From NCBI RefSeq assembly GCF_001553565.1, contig NZ_CP014228.1:868001-932000 (forward strand): a DNA stretch of 64,000 nt, written 5' to 3'. The notes below the pieces were generated by a model. That model was not told the DNA's origin, searched no databases, and worked only from the letters and a program-made list of their open reading frames with translations. Positions 34,677 to 43,361 of the stretch are shown in pieces. Both the position numbers and the translations under genes were made by a program. Numbering within the stretch: the stretch's first letter is position 1; each line of letters starts with the position of its first letter. Source of the DNA: Actinomyces radicidentis. GTDB taxonomy: Bacteria; Actinomycetota; Actinomycetes; Actinomycetales; Actinomycetaceae.

Positions 34677-35755
34677 CGGTTCTCACCGGTCCTGGGGTCG
34701 AGGGCGTCGCGCAGGCCGTCACCGAAGAGGTTGAAGGCGAGGGTGACGAGGAAGAGGGCGAGGCCGGGGAAGAGGAGGTACCAGGGGTCGGTGCTCACCC
34801 AGGTGACGGCGTTGCCGATCGAGCGGCCCCAGGAGGGGGTGGGGGCGGTGACGCCGACGCCGAGGAAGGACAGGGCCGCCTCAGCGGTGATCTTGCCGGG
34901 GATGGAGATCGTCGTGAACACGATGATGGTGGCGACGAGGTTGGGGAGGACCTGGGTCGTGAGGACGTGCCGGCCGCCGGCGCCCATGGCGCGGGAGGCG
35001 CCGACGAAGGTGCGGCCGCGCAGCGCCAGGGTGCGGCTGCGCAGGACGCGGGCGGTGGACGGCCAGCCGAGGATCCCGATGATGAGGATCATGACGAGGA
35101 CACGCGGGGCGGAGGCCGGGATGATCGCGGAGATCGCGATCATGAAGACGAGGTGGGGAAAGCCCAGGGTGACGTCGGTGAGCCGGGAGACGAGGGCGTC
35201 CCACCAGCCGCCGACGTAGCCGGCGGACAGGCCCAGGAGGATGGCGATGACCATCGAGAGGATGGTGGCCCCCATGCCGATGGAGAAGGAGGTGCGGGTG
35301 CCCTCGACGACGATGGCGAAGAGGTCGCGGCCGGTCTGGGGCTCGACGCCGAACCAGTGCTCGGCGCTCACCCCGCCCAGGGGGCCGGCGGGGACGCCGG
35401 AGGGCTCCAGGGCGTCGAGGTGGTAGCTGTAGGGGTCCACGCCCGCGGCCCGGGTGATGAGCGGGGCGAGGAGGGCCACGAGGGTGGTCAGGATGATGAT
35501 GACGCCGCCGAGGACGGCCCAGCGGTCGCGGCCCAGGCGTCGCAGGACGTTGCGCCAGCCCGTGGGTCGCTGCGGGCCGTGGGCCCGGTCGGCGGGCGCG
35601 GGGCCGTCGGCGGGCTCGGTCGGCAGCCCGGTGACCACCTCGGCGAGGAGGGTCCCCTCGGCGGGAAGGGTGGAGGCGGCGACGGCCGCGGCGCGCTCAG
35701 GGGCGTCGGTCGCGTCGTGACGCGGGGAGGGTGTGTCCAGGGAGGACGGGGCCAC
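34673..35755 (-). CDS. ABC transporter permease, DppC type
   Basis: A 360-aa permease, first structural gene of the operon, read from GTG 35755 with GAGG seven bases upstream. The first 70 residues are a hydrophilic Ala/Pro-rich extension; then GRDRWAVLGGVIIILTTLVA is the first helix of the OppC N-terminal region and RGRTFVGASRAMGAGGRHVL is the EAA loop (about residue 240). The sequence PQTGRDLFAIVVEGTRTSFS is conserved in DppC/OppC proteins. A cysteine-rich leader peptide lies 63 bp upstream with competing hairpins between, so expression is probably attenuated. Confidence 0.92.
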   Translation of the reverse strand: MAPSSLDTPSPRHDATDAPERAAAVAASTLPAEGTLLAEVVTGLPTEPADGPAPADRAHGPQRPTGWRNVLRRLGRDRWAVLGGVIIILTTLVALLAPLITRAAGVDPYSYHLDALEPSGVPAGPLGGVSAEHWFGVEPQTGRDLFAIVVEGTRTSFSIGMGATILSMVIAILLGLSAGYVGGWWDALVSRLTDVTLGFPHLVFMIAISAIIPASAPRVLVMILIIGILGWPSTARVLRSRTLALRGRTFVGASRAMGAGGRHVLTTQVLPNLVATIIVFTTISIPGKITAEAALSFLGVGVTAPTPSWGRSIGNAVTWVSTDPWYLLFPGLALFLVTLAFNLFGDGLRDALDPRTGENR

Positions 35756-35777
35756 GGTGGCACCTCACGGGTCGGGC

Positions 35778-35799
35778 GAGCGCGGCGCGCTCACGAGCG
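35778..35799 (-). promoter_or_regulatory. Mutually exclusive hairpins between leader peptide and ABC operon
   Basis: On the minus strand CGCTC (35795-35799), GAGCG (35788-35792) and CGCTC (35778-35782) follow one another. The central GAGCG can pair either with the upstream CGCTC (2-base loop) or with the downstream CGCTC (5-base loop). Such a choice, placed between a Cys-run leader and the first gene, is what an attenuator or a translation-coupled switch needs. The stems are short, so this needs folding analysis. Confidence 0.45.
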
Positions 35800-35818
35800 A
35801 ATGGGTTGGGAGCTGTCA

Positions 35819-35854
35819 TCAACGACAGCAGCAACAACACACTCGCTTGGCCAT
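35819..35854 (-). CDS. Poly-cysteine leader peptide (11 aa)
   Basis: The frame ATG 35854 to TGA 35819 encodes MAKRVCCCCCR, five consecutive cysteine codons (TGT TGT TGC TGC TGT) and a final Arg. It has a strong ribosome site, AGGAGG, ten bases upstream, and lies 63 bp before the GTG of the DppC-type gene. Cysteine-run upstream reading frames that sense cysteinyl-tRNA are known ahead of sulfur genes in mycobacteria and other actinobacteria. By analogy, stalling at low cysteine would raise expression of the ABC operon, implying that it imports cysteine-containing peptides, cystine or another sulfur source. A GCACCG/CGGTGC hairpin (35880-35893) stands just before its ribosome site. Confidence 0.72.
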   Translation of the reverse strand: MAKRVCCCCCR

Positions 35855-36000
35855 GCGACCTGGACCTCCTGGATGACGGGCACCGGGCGGTGCTCCTGCG
35901 AGGACGCTAGCAGGACGGTCGCGAGCCGAACGAGACCCAGCCGTGATCTGAGACGAGGCTCTCAGGAGGCGACCGGCGGGAGCGAGGCCGGGTCGGGCAC

Positions 36001-36129
36001 GCTCTCGGGCGCGGCGGCGCCGGGGCCCGGCCCTCAGCCCTGACGCCGCAGGTACTCCTCGACCTCGTCGAACCAGCCGCTCAGCGCCGGGTCCGCGTCG
36101 CGGACCTCGGCCAGCAGGGCGCGCCCGGC
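36001..36129. repeat. 129-bp direct repeat, left copy (truncated gene 3' end)
   Basis: Identical to 37625-37753 except for three positions, at a fixed offset of 1624 bp. The right copy holds the stop and last 31 codons of the helical-repeat gene; the left copy keeps the same reading frame (minus strand, ...LSGWFDEVEEYLRRQG then TGA at 36034-36036) but is cut off at 36129, so it is a 3' fragment without the rest of the gene. One mismatch is a synonymous Arg codon change. Confidence 0.9.
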
Positions 36130-36292
36130 AGACGGCCCAGCCGCCAGGGGGCGACCAGACGGCACGTGCTCGACGCGAGAGGCACGAGCGCCATATGATG
36201 TGACAGTGCTCACTCAAGTTCTCGACGGCTGACCGCTTTCCAGACAGCCCCAGTGACACACCTCCACACCCCCAATGAATCGAGGTCGACCG

Positions 36293-36841
36293 ATGACGCT
36301 CCGAAAGCCCGCAGTTCTCCTCATCGCTATCGCGGCATTGTCTCTCGAATTCCCTACAGTTGCCCACGGATCTGAGTTAGGGATCTCACCTTCACAAGCA
36401 ACGCCAGCACAGCCCACTCCCCTCGCGACACAACCTCGCGACGGATCCTCTGATCTCGTCGAGTTCGCATCACGAGAGAACTCACTCGACTCAAGGGCTT
36501 TCGCACTGTTCGAGACAATCCCACAGTCCCCGCATCGCTCAGGGGCAGATGTCTCGAGCCACTCATGCTGGCGCACAAGCGACCCAGAACTGCGCAGATC
36601 CGCAGCAAAGGTCACCTCAAAGGTCGAGGTCTTCTCCAATGGGCGATGGGTCACGAAGGCAGTCGGGACCAAGACCGTCTATCAAGGCTGCGGGGGAGGA
36701 AAGGACGCGGTCGCACGGACCCCCTGCCACACCGGATCGGCCCGCTACAGGTGGAGGACGAGGGCCGAGGTGGATATCGTGGGCTGGGCCGACGATCCCA
36801 CCTGGAAGACGCGCGAAACCACGTTGCAGTGCCGCCCGTGA
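36293..36841 (+). CDS. Small secreted protein of unknown function
   Basis: A 182-aa protein with a classical signal peptide, MTLRKPAVLLIAIAALSLEF then PTVAHGSE, cleavage expected near residue 28. The mature part has a Pro/Thr-rich linker, then SCWRTSDPELRRSAAKVTSK, GRWVTKAVGTKTVYQGCGGG, and four to five cysteines (about 89, 134, 146, 180) that could form disulfides. ATG 36293 was chosen for GAGG nine bases upstream. Its GC content is visibly lower than its neighbours, and it lies between two copies of a 129-bp repeat, both hinting at acquisition by transfer. TATGAT at 36194-36199 is a candidate -10 box. I do not recognise the family. Confidence 0.65.
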   Translation: MTLRKPAVLLIAIAALSLEFPTVAHGSELGISPSQATPAQPTPLATQPRDGSSDLVEFASRENSLDSRAFALFETIPQSPHRSGADVSSHSCWRTSDPELRRSAAKVTSKVEVFSNGRWVTKAVGTKTVYQGCGGGKDAVARTPCHTGSARYRWRTRAEVDIVGWADDPTWKTRETTLQCRP

Positions 36842-36874
36842 GGCCGCTCCGCCGATGAGGAGGAGGTCGCGTCG

Positions 36875-37615
36875 ATGAGAGCGTCGTTCCAAGGACGCCT
36901 GTCCGTCAACCAGCACGGCCCCTTCGCCCCCACGGCTCGCGGGGGCGAGGACCTGCGCTCTCTGGTCCTCGGGGTCGCCGCCACCCTCTGGCCCCGCTGC
37001 GAGGACACGTGGTTCGCTCACGGCGGCTTCGACGTGGACCTCCTGCCCCAGGGGCGCTCCCACGCCACCGTGAGCGTCGAGGCTAGCTGCCCTCCGGGCC
37101 GCGACACCCTCCCGATGGCCTCCCTGGCCCTCACGCTCGAGACGGCTCTGGCGCGGGCCGCCACGTTCCGCGTGGAGCACGCCGAGGTGTCCTTCGTCGT
37201 CGACGACGACCAGCCGCTCCCCAGCACCGACGGGTGGACCATGGACGGCTGGGCGACCCGCCTCCTCCGCGGCGCCTCGGGCGCCACGAGCGCCACCCTG
37301 ACCTGGGCCCCCGCGTCCACGGCCTCGCAGGACCACCGAGCCTCGGAGCGCGTCATGGAGCTGCTCCGGGGGCCGCAGGGCCTCGCCCTCATCTCGGATG
37401 ACGACGACGTGGCCGTGACGGCCTGCAGCGACGAGCACACCCTCCTCATCACCCCGTGCGACGCGTCGATCCTGGGCGTCGCCGTCACGATCGACGTCGT
37501 GCGCCGCGCCGCGCAGCAGGCAGGGGTCAGGGGCGAGGCCCGGTGCTCACTGCGCTACGCACCCGTGCCACCCGGCTCGTCGTGGGGCTCAGCGCCACCT
37601 CGCCACCGGCCCTGA
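36875..37615 (+). CDS. Hypothetical protein
   Basis: An unrecognised 246-aa soluble protein behind a strong ribosome site (GAGGAGGAGG before ATG 36875), 33 bp after the secreted-protein gene and probably co-transcribed. Sequence such as RSLVLGVAATLWPRCEDTWF, MASLALTLETALARAATFRV and VAVTACSDEHTLLITPCDAS suggests an alternating alpha/beta fold without membrane segments. It could be a cytoplasmic immunity-like partner of the secreted protein, an arrangement common in small accessory cassettes, but nothing in the sequence proves that. Its stop lies ten bases before the right copy of the 129-bp repeat. Confidence 0.6.
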   Translation: MRASFQGRLSVNQHGPFAPTARGGEDLRSLVLGVAATLWPRCEDTWFAHGGFDVDLLPQGRSHATVSVEASCPPGRDTLPMASLALTLETALARAATFRVEHAEVSFVVDDDQPLPSTDGWTMDGWATRLLRGASGATSATLTWAPASTASQDHRASERVMELLRGPQGLALISDDDDVAVTACSDEHTLLITPCDASILGVAVTIDVVRRAAQQAGVRGEARCSLRYAPVPPGSSWGSAPPRHRP

Positions 37616-37624
37616 GGCCGAGGC

Positions 37625-37753
37625 GCTCTCCGGCGCGGCGGCGCTGGGGCCCGGCCCTCAGCCCTGGCGCCGCAGGTACTCCTCGACCTCGTCGAACCAG
37701 CCGCTCAGCGCCGGGTCCGCGTCGCGGACCTCGGCCAGCAGGGCGCGCCCGGC
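37625..37753. repeat. 129-bp direct repeat, right copy (gene 3' end)
   Basis: Right-hand copy of the repeat described at 36001-36129; it comprises the last 31 codons and stop of the 1014-aa gene and about 33 bp of downstream sequence. Confidence 0.9.
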
Positions 37754-40702
37754 GGCGACCTCGCGCTCGGCCGCCTCCCGCTCACCGGGCTCGTCGAGCC
37801 GGCTGACGTGGAAGCGCGCGAGCGTGGCACGGGCGCGGACGGCGGAGTGCCGGTCCCCCACGGCCGTGAAGCCCGCGAGCGCGCGCTCGGCGGCCTCGAC
37901 GCCGCTGTGCGGCTCGTCGCAGACCCACTCGACGGAGGCGAGGTCGAGGTCGGTCTCGGCGAGCTCCAGCGCGCCGGAGAAGCCCTCCTGGTCCGGGACG
38001 CGGGCGACGACCTCGCGCGCCTCGTCCAGCATGGCGAGGGCCTGGTCGCGGTGGCGGCGCGCCGCACCGGGGGTCGGCCGCGCCGTGAGCGCGAGGGCCG
38101 CCCGGCGCAGGAGCCGGGCGCGGGCGAGCAGGAGATGGGCCGGCGCCCCCTCCTCGGCCGGGAAGTACCCGGCCGCGCGCCGCAGGAGGTCGCAGGCCTG
38201 GTCCGGGCGCTGCAGGGCCTCGGCGGCCGAGGCGGAGCGCTGCAGCAGCCCGAGGGCGGTGTCCTCGTCGCCCTGCTCCTCGGCCTCCTCCAGGAGCGGT
38301 GCCGCGACCTCGAGGAGCCGCTCGTGCTCGCCGAGGTCCTCCAGGACGAGGACGAGGACGCCCTGCAGGCGCGTGACGCGGTCCGGCCTGCTCGCGCGCT
38401 GCGCCAGGTCGATCGCCGTCTCCAGGACCTCCGCCGCCTCCAGGGCGCGACCGGATCCACCGAGCACGTTGGCCAGGGGCTCCATGACGGAGACGGCCCA
38501 GCAGTCCGCGCCGGCCGCGAGGAGGAGGTTGGCCGCCTCGACGTCCTGGGCGACGGCCTCGTCGAGCTGGCCGGACATGACGGACAGCCAGGCGAGACGG
38601 TGTCGACAGGACACGACGCTCGAGGCGCTCCGGGACGTGGCGGCCTCCAGGGCCGCGGCGGTGGTACGGGCCGCGCCGTAGACGTCGCCCTGGACGTGGG
38701 CCAGGGCGGAGCGGCTGAGCTCCAGCTGGGTGCGCACGTGCCCGTGGGGGTCGGCGTCGAGCCGCTCGAGGCGCTCGACGAGGACCTGGGCGACGGCGAG
38801 CAGCTCCTCCCCCTCGGCCGCGGCCTGCGGGGACAGCGCCGTGCCGGTGCCCGTGAGGCAGGCGCCCGCGACGGCGACGAGGTCCTCCGCCCGCTCGGGT
38901 CCGGCGGGGGCGTCGAGGACCTCCTGCGCGAGGGACCGCGCCCGGGCACGCAGCGAGGCAGCACGGTCCGTCGCTGCCCGCGCCTCCTCGGGGTCCTCCG
39001 GCCCGGGGGCGGCGGCCTCCATGGCGATGTCCACCTCGAGCAGCCTGGCGTGGTGCGCCGCGCCGGCAAGAGCGGACCGCTCGGCGTCGCCCTGGTCGAG
39101 CAGGCGCCTGAGGGCGCGCCAGGCCTCGAAGGCCCGCGGGGCGTCCTGCATGTCGCCGAGCAGGCGGGCGCGGGCCTCGGCGGCCGCGACCTCGCGGCCC
39201 TGGGGCGGCTCGGTGGTGAGGACGCCGTGGAGGTGGAGCCAGTCCAGGAGCCTGCTGCGCTCGATGAGGTCGCCCGCGACGCCGAGCGTCGCCGTGAGGC
39301 GGTCGAGGGCCTCGGTGAGGTCCGCCGGGGGCACGAAGGCGGGCTCGACGGCCCGGCCCGCCCCGGCGGAGGCCCCGGATGACGGTGCGGCGGAGGAGTT
39401 CGCGGAGGGGGCGTCGGACGGGCCGCCCTGGCGGCCGGGGAGCCAGCCGGAGAGGCGGCTCCTCAGCCCTGCCGGGCGGGGGGCGGGCTCCTCGGGGGCG
39501 GCGGTCTCCAGCAGCTCGACGCGCTCGCCGCGCGGGGCCCCGCCGGGGGCCTCAGCGGGGGCGCCACCGCCCTCGGCGGCGCCGTCCCCGGCACGACCCA
39601 CCGGCGGCATGGCGAGGCTCTCCTCGAGGAGCTCGGTGCGCACGCGGTTGCCGTTGCGGGCGTCGAAGCGGGCGGTGAGCGCACGGACCCAGTCCTCGGT
39701 CCGCGCAGCGGCCTGGGCCAGGGTCGCTGGCCCCTCGACGCTCCACCCGGGGGCCCACAGGGTGTTCTCGGGCAGCTCGACCTCCAGGGGCTCGTCGCCT
39801 CGTCCCTCGCGCACCGCCTCGCGCAGGACGAGGGTCATGCCGGTGAGGAGGTCCACGAGGGCGGCGGCGGAGTCGCTGCGCGCGGTCCAGGGCGCGTGGT
39901 GGCGCAGGAGGCGCAGGCCCCGGTCGAGGTGTCCGGACAGGGCGAGGTAGCTCAGGTGCCACCCGACGTTGGCGACGTGCTCCAGGCTGTGCGCGTGCTT
40001 GCGGTAGGCGCGCACGTGCGCGCTCCAGGCCTGCTGGTGACGGCCGGAGCGCAGGAGGGGCAGCAGGAGCATGGACTGCATGCTCGCGGGCTGCTCGTCG
40101 CAGCCCGCCCCCGCGCGGAGGACCGGCACGCCGACGGCGAGGGCGCGGGCGTCGTCGTGCTCGCTGAGCGCCTGGAGGACCTCGTGCTCGGGGTCGCAGG
40201 CGGCGCAGTCCGAGCTCTCGTCGGGGGGCGTGGCGCGCCACGCGGCGAGCTGCGCGGCGGCGAGGTCCGGCCGCCCCAGGGAGCGCTCGACGTTGAACAG
40301 GGTGCCGTGGACGGAGTGCATCGAGGCTCCCTGGCTGCGGTAGAAGGCCTCCATCGCGGCCTCGAGCTCGCGCACCTGCTCCAGGGGGACGCCCGGGTTC
40401 CGGGCCACCACCTCGAGCGCCGACTTGTAGCACCAGCGCAGGTGGTCGATCTCGGGCTGGTCGAAGAGGTCGGGGCGCTCCTCGAGCCGCGCCAGGCACC
40501 AGGCGAAGGGGGCCAGGGCCTTCCAGTCCTCACCGCCCCACAGGTAGGCGTGGAGGAGCAGGACGCGGGCGCGCACGTCGAGCCGCTCGTCACCGGCGGC
40601 GACGGCGGCGTCGGAGACCTGCGCGAGGCGGGCGGAGCGCTCCGGCCCCAGGGGGAGGGTGAGGGCCTCCTCAAGAAGCTCGGCGAGGTCGTCGTGGTTC
40701 AT
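37658..40702 (-). CDS. Large tetratricopeptide-type helical-repeat protein
   Basis: A 1014-aa protein beginning MNHDDLAELLEEALTLPLGP. It is alpha-helical almost throughout, with degenerate tetratricopeptide-like pairs such as GHLDRGLRLLRHHAPWTARS, ALEAAEVLETAIDLAQRASR and DEAREVVARVPDQEG. Residues about 370-440 are a Pro/Ala/Ser-rich linker dividing an N-terminal unit from a C-terminal superhelix. The N-terminal unit has a CxxC (DCAACDPEHEVLQAL, near 175) also kept in the pseudogene at 25824-27986. The ATG overlaps the stop of the Hsp90-like gene (ATGA). TPR proteins commonly serve as partners of Hsp90, so a physical link to its operon neighbour is a reasonable inference. Confidence 0.7.
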   Translation of the reverse strand: MNHDDLAELLEEALTLPLGPERSARLAQVSDAAVAAGDERLDVRARVLLLHAYLWGGEDWKALAPFAWCLARLEERPDLFDQPEIDHLRWCYKSALEVVARNPGVPLEQVRELEAAMEAFYRSQGASMHSVHGTLFNVERSLGRPDLAAAQLAAWRATPPDESSDCAACDPEHEVLQALSEHDDARALAVGVPVLRAGAGCDEQPASMQSMLLLPLLRSGRHQQAWSAHVRAYRKHAHSLEHVANVGWHLSYLALSGHLDRGLRLLRHHAPWTARSDSAAALVDLLTGMTLVLREAVREGRGDEPLEVELPENTLWAPGWSVEGPATLAQAAARTEDWVRALTARFDARNGNRVRTELLEESLAMPPVGRAGDGAAEGGGAPAEAPGGAPRGERVELLETAAPEEPAPRPAGLRSRLSGWLPGRQGGPSDAPSANSSAAPSSGASAGAGRAVEPAFVPPADLTEALDRLTATLGVAGDLIERSRLLDWLHLHGVLTTEPPQGREVAAAEARARLLGDMQDAPRAFEAWRALRRLLDQGDAERSALAGAAHHARLLEVDIAMEAAAPGPEDPEEARAATDRAASLRARARSLAQEVLDAPAGPERAEDLVAVAGACLTGTGTALSPQAAAEGEELLAVAQVLVERLERLDADPHGHVRTQLELSRSALAHVQGDVYGAARTTAAALEAATSRSASSVVSCRHRLAWLSVMSGQLDEAVAQDVEAANLLLAAGADCWAVSVMEPLANVLGGSGRALEAAEVLETAIDLAQRASRPDRVTRLQGVLVLVLEDLGEHERLLEVAAPLLEEAEEQGDEDTALGLLQRSASAAEALQRPDQACDLLRRAAGYFPAEEGAPAHLLLARARLLRRAALALTARPTPGAARRHRDQALAMLDEAREVVARVPDQEGFSGALELAETDLDLASVEWVCDEPHSGVEAAERALAGFTAVGDRHSAVRARATLARFHVSRLDEPGEREAAEREVAAGRALLAEVRDADPALSGWFDEVEEYLRRQG

Positions 40703-42921
40703 CCCTGGTCTCCTTCCGCCCCGGGGCGGGGCTCGGGCTCGGTGGGTGCGGGAGGCTCGGAGGCGGTGGGGCTGGTGGCGGCTGCGGGTACGGCGGGCGC
40801 GCCCGGCCCGCTCGGCCCCGTGGCGCCGGCGGGCGCGTCCGGCCCGCTCGGTCCGGCGGGGGCGGCGGGCTCAGCCGGTGCGGTGGGGCGGGCGGGTGCG
40901 GCGTCGCCCCCGGTGTCCAGGGCCGCGGTGAGCAGGGCGGTGAGGGTGCGGGCGGCCCAGGCGCGCTCCCGGGCCGACAGGACGTGGTGCCCGGACAGGA
41001 GGCACTGGACGTAGAGACCGCGCAGGACGTCCTCGACGGCGGCGCGGTGCCGGTCCCCGGCCTCCGGGGAGCGCCCCGGGGCCGCGCCACCTGCCGCCGC
41101 CGTGGCAGCCGTCCCGGTCATACCGGCCGCGCCGGTCCTGCCGGTCGCACCAGCCGTCCCGGTGGGTGCCGCGCCGGGGCCGGTGACCTCGATGAGCCGG
41201 GCGACGAGGCTGTGGGAGCGGTTGAGGACCAGCCGCGCGCGCGGAACACGGGCGAAGGGGTCACTCACCCCCAGGACGGTCGCCCACGCGTCGGCGCCCG
41301 GGGCCCGCGAGGAGGAGGCGAGCGCCACCGAGGACTGCTGGACGCGCTGCCCGGCGAGGTCCGGGTCGGGCAGGTAGAGCGCCGGGAGGGTCAGGGGCGC
41401 GAAGCGCCGCAGGACCACCTCGACGTCGGCCTCCGCGAGCGCCCGCTCGGCGCGCTCGAGCAGGCCCAGGGCCTCGGCCTCCTCGGCGGGGTCGAGCGCC
41501 TTGAGCGCCTCGACGAGCTCGGTGGGGTCGACGAGCCGGATCCCCGCCGGGTCGGGGGCGCTCTCCCGGGCGGGGGCGTCGGCTCCTGCCGGGGCCGGGC
41601 CGCTCCCCTGGTCCTCGGCGTCGTCGAGGACCTCCGGGTGCCTGGTGAGCGCGGTGATGAGCTCCGTCTCGTGGACGTGCCCGGCGTTGACCAGGACGAG
41701 GCCCTGGGCGTCGGCGACGTCGGCCAGGGCGCGGTACTGGTCCGTCGTGCGCGTGTAGCGGACGCGCCCGCCCCGCCCCGCCAGGGAGGCGAGCCGGGCG
41801 AGGGTGAGGGGGCCCCGCGTCGTCGTCATAGGCAGGTGGCGCGCGACGAGGCGCAGCACCTCGGGGTCGTGGAGGGCGGCGGCGGACAGACCCAGGGCGT
41901 GCGCGGACAGGAAGGCGGTGAGCCGGCTGGGGGCGACGCGCCCGAGCCTCTCGAGCCAGTCGCGCACGCGCTGGCCGACGGCGTCCCGGACGGCGGCCAG
42001 GAGGTCGTCGTCACGCACGGACTCGCGCGAGGCGGTGAGGTGGAGGTTGCTCGCGTCGGCGACGACGCGCACGAACCCGGCCCAGTCGGGGGCGAGGCCC
42101 TCGGCGGAGCGGGACACGAGCATGCGGCCCACGGTGAGGGTGTGGCGGGCGGCGTCGGCGGGGGCGGCCCGGTCCAGGATGACGACCGTGCCGCGCAGCC
42201 CGGCCTCGGGGACCGTGAGCTCGAGCATGTCGAAGGGGTCCGCGCCGAGCTCCTGGCGGCAGCGGCGGCGGGCCTCCTCACGGGGCAGCTCCCACAGGCC
42301 CTGTCCGCGGCCGTGGCGGGTGGTGAGGCCGTCGGCGGACGTGACGAGGATGTCGACGTCGAGCAGGGAGCCGAACTCCGTCACGAGGGCGCGGACGGTG
42401 TCGGGGGCCAGCCAGGGCTCCGAGGGCAGGGCGGTGAGGGTGATGCTCGTGCCGGTGCTCGGCACGGCGGCGGGGTCGAGCCTCTCGACGTCGTAGGTGC
42501 CGTCGGCCCCGCCCCGCCAGCGCACGGGGTCGCCGCCGTGGGCGGAGCGGGAGGTGACGAGGATCTGCGGGCTCACCATGAAGCAGGAGAGCAGGCCGAT
42601 GCCGAACTGGCCCAGGTAGTCGCCGCGGGAGAGGCCGAGCTCGTCGCGCTTGGAGCTCGAGCCGATCGTCGACAGGAGGGTCTCGGTCTCCTCCAGGGTG
42701 AGGCCGATGCCGGTGTCGGTGCAGGTGAGCCGGGAGGCGCCGTCGGAGGTGCCCAGGGTGAGGGTGACGGTGGCGGGGCAGCCGGGCTCCAGGGCACGTC
42801 GCGCGGTGATGGCGTCCACGGCGTTCTGCAGGAGCTCGCGCACGTAGACGCGGGGGCCGGAGTACAGGGAGCGGGAGAGGACGTCGACCATGCCGCGCAG
42901 GTCGACCTGGAAGGTGGACAC
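40699..42921 (-). CDS. Divergent Hsp90-family ATPase
   Basis: A 740-aa protein read from GTG 42921. The N-terminal GHKL ATPase domain has VRELLQNAVDAI (Glu29, Asn33, Asp36), DTGIG with Asp69, and LGQFGIGLLSCFMVS (103-117), matching HtpG motifs; the middle domain keeps the catalytic-loop-like ASRESVRDDDLLAAVRDAVG. The canonical HtpG C-terminal dimerisation domain is not recognisable; instead there is a region without similarity and a 60-residue Pro/Ala/Gly tail (PTAPAEPAAPAGPSGPDAP). This is the 'HSP90 family protein' type found in actinobacteria beside TPR genes, not the housekeeping chaperone. Its start is two bases after the stop of the preceding small gene. Confidence 0.82.
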   Translation of the reverse strand: MSTFQVDLRGMVDVLSRSLYSGPRVYVRELLQNAVDAITARRALEPGCPATVTLTLGTSDGASRLTCTDTGIGLTLEETETLLSTIGSSSKRDELGLSRGDYLGQFGIGLLSCFMVSPQILVTSRSAHGGDPVRWRGGADGTYDVERLDPAAVPSTGTSITLTALPSEPWLAPDTVRALVTEFGSLLDVDILVTSADGLTTRHGRGQGLWELPREEARRRCRQELGADPFDMLELTVPEAGLRGTVVILDRAAPADAARHTLTVGRMLVSRSAEGLAPDWAGFVRVVADASNLHLTASRESVRDDDLLAAVRDAVGQRVRDWLERLGRVAPSRLTAFLSAHALGLSAAALHDPEVLRLVARHLPMTTTRGPLTLARLASLAGRGGRVRYTRTTDQYRALADVADAQGLVLVNAGHVHETELITALTRHPEVLDDAEDQGSGPAPAGADAPARESAPDPAGIRLVDPTELVEALKALDPAEEAEALGLLERAERALAEADVEVVLRRFAPLTLPALYLPDPDLAGQRVQQSSVALASSSRAPGADAWATVLGVSDPFARVPRARLVLNRSHSLVARLIEVTGPGAAPTGTAGATGRTGAAGMTGTAATAAAGGAAPGRSPEAGDRHRAAVEDVLRGLYVQCLLSGHHVLSARERAWAARTLTALLTAALDTGGDAAPARPTAPAEPAAPAGPSGPDAPAGATGPSGPGAPAVPAAATSPTASEPPAPTEPEPRPGAEGDQG

Positions 42922-42923
42922 GC

Positions 42924-43361
42924 TCAGCCCTGGTCCCGGGCGGCGAGCAGCGGGTCGATCCGCTGCCAGGCGCGCTGGGCGGCCCTCACGTCGTCGACGG
43001 CCTGCGGGGCGGGCAGGCCGAGCTCCTCGGCGAGGCGGTTGAGGGTCCGGGCGACGGCCCCCAGGAGGCTCGAGCTGAGCGCCCCCAGCTGGGCGTCGTG
43101 GAGGCCGGAGCCCACGGGGACCCAGGACGAGGCCAGGAGGACGAGACGGTCCTGGGCGGTGAGGAGGCGCACGGAGACGAGGGGGTCGCGGTGGGCCGTG
43201 CCCCTGAGCGCGTCCTCGAGGGCGGCCGGGTCGAGGAGGCCCGCGGCGGGCGGGAGCTCGTAGGCCGCCTGGGCGCGCAGGAGGGGCGAGGGGCGGGTGA
43301 GGAGGGTCAGCCGCAGGGGCAGGTGCCACACGGCGCCGACGACGAGGCCGCGCCGGACCAT
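42924..43361 (-). CDS. Small protein of the Hsp90-like operon, possible start-codon frameshift
   Basis: From ATG 43361 this is a 145-aa protein (MVRRGLVVGAVWHLPLRLTL) with no recognised domain; the first 15 residues are hydrophobic. The same frame is open up to 43443 and reads TDPDALTPPLTAGRLDELIG there, sequence that looks coding. Immediately before it stands ATG-G-ACCGACCCC: removing one G would give ATG ACC GAC CCC in frame, 9 bp after the YbjN-like gene. So either a base was inserted at the start codon or translation begins later at 43361. The position between YbjN-like and Hsp90-like genes suggests an accessory role for that pair. Confidence 0.5.
   Translation of the reverse strand: MVRRGLVVGAVWHLPLRLTLLTRPSPLLRAQAAYELPPAAGLLDPAALEDALRGTAHRDPLVSVRLLTAQDRLVLLASSWVPVGSGLHDAQLGALSSSLLGAVARTLNRLAEELGLPAPQAVDDVRAAQRAWQRIDPLLAARDQG

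Noticed and set aside
35801-36043. A plus-strand peptide starting ATGGGTTGGGAGC opposite the Cys leader.
   Set aside because: No ribosome site, no gene downstream in that direction and low-complexity content; the minus-strand leader has AGGAGG and an operon behind it.
40699-42921. Annotation as the housekeeping chaperone HtpG.
   Set aside because: The C-terminal dimerisation domain is not recognisable, the motifs are divergent, and the operon context is that of an accessory Hsp90-like protein.
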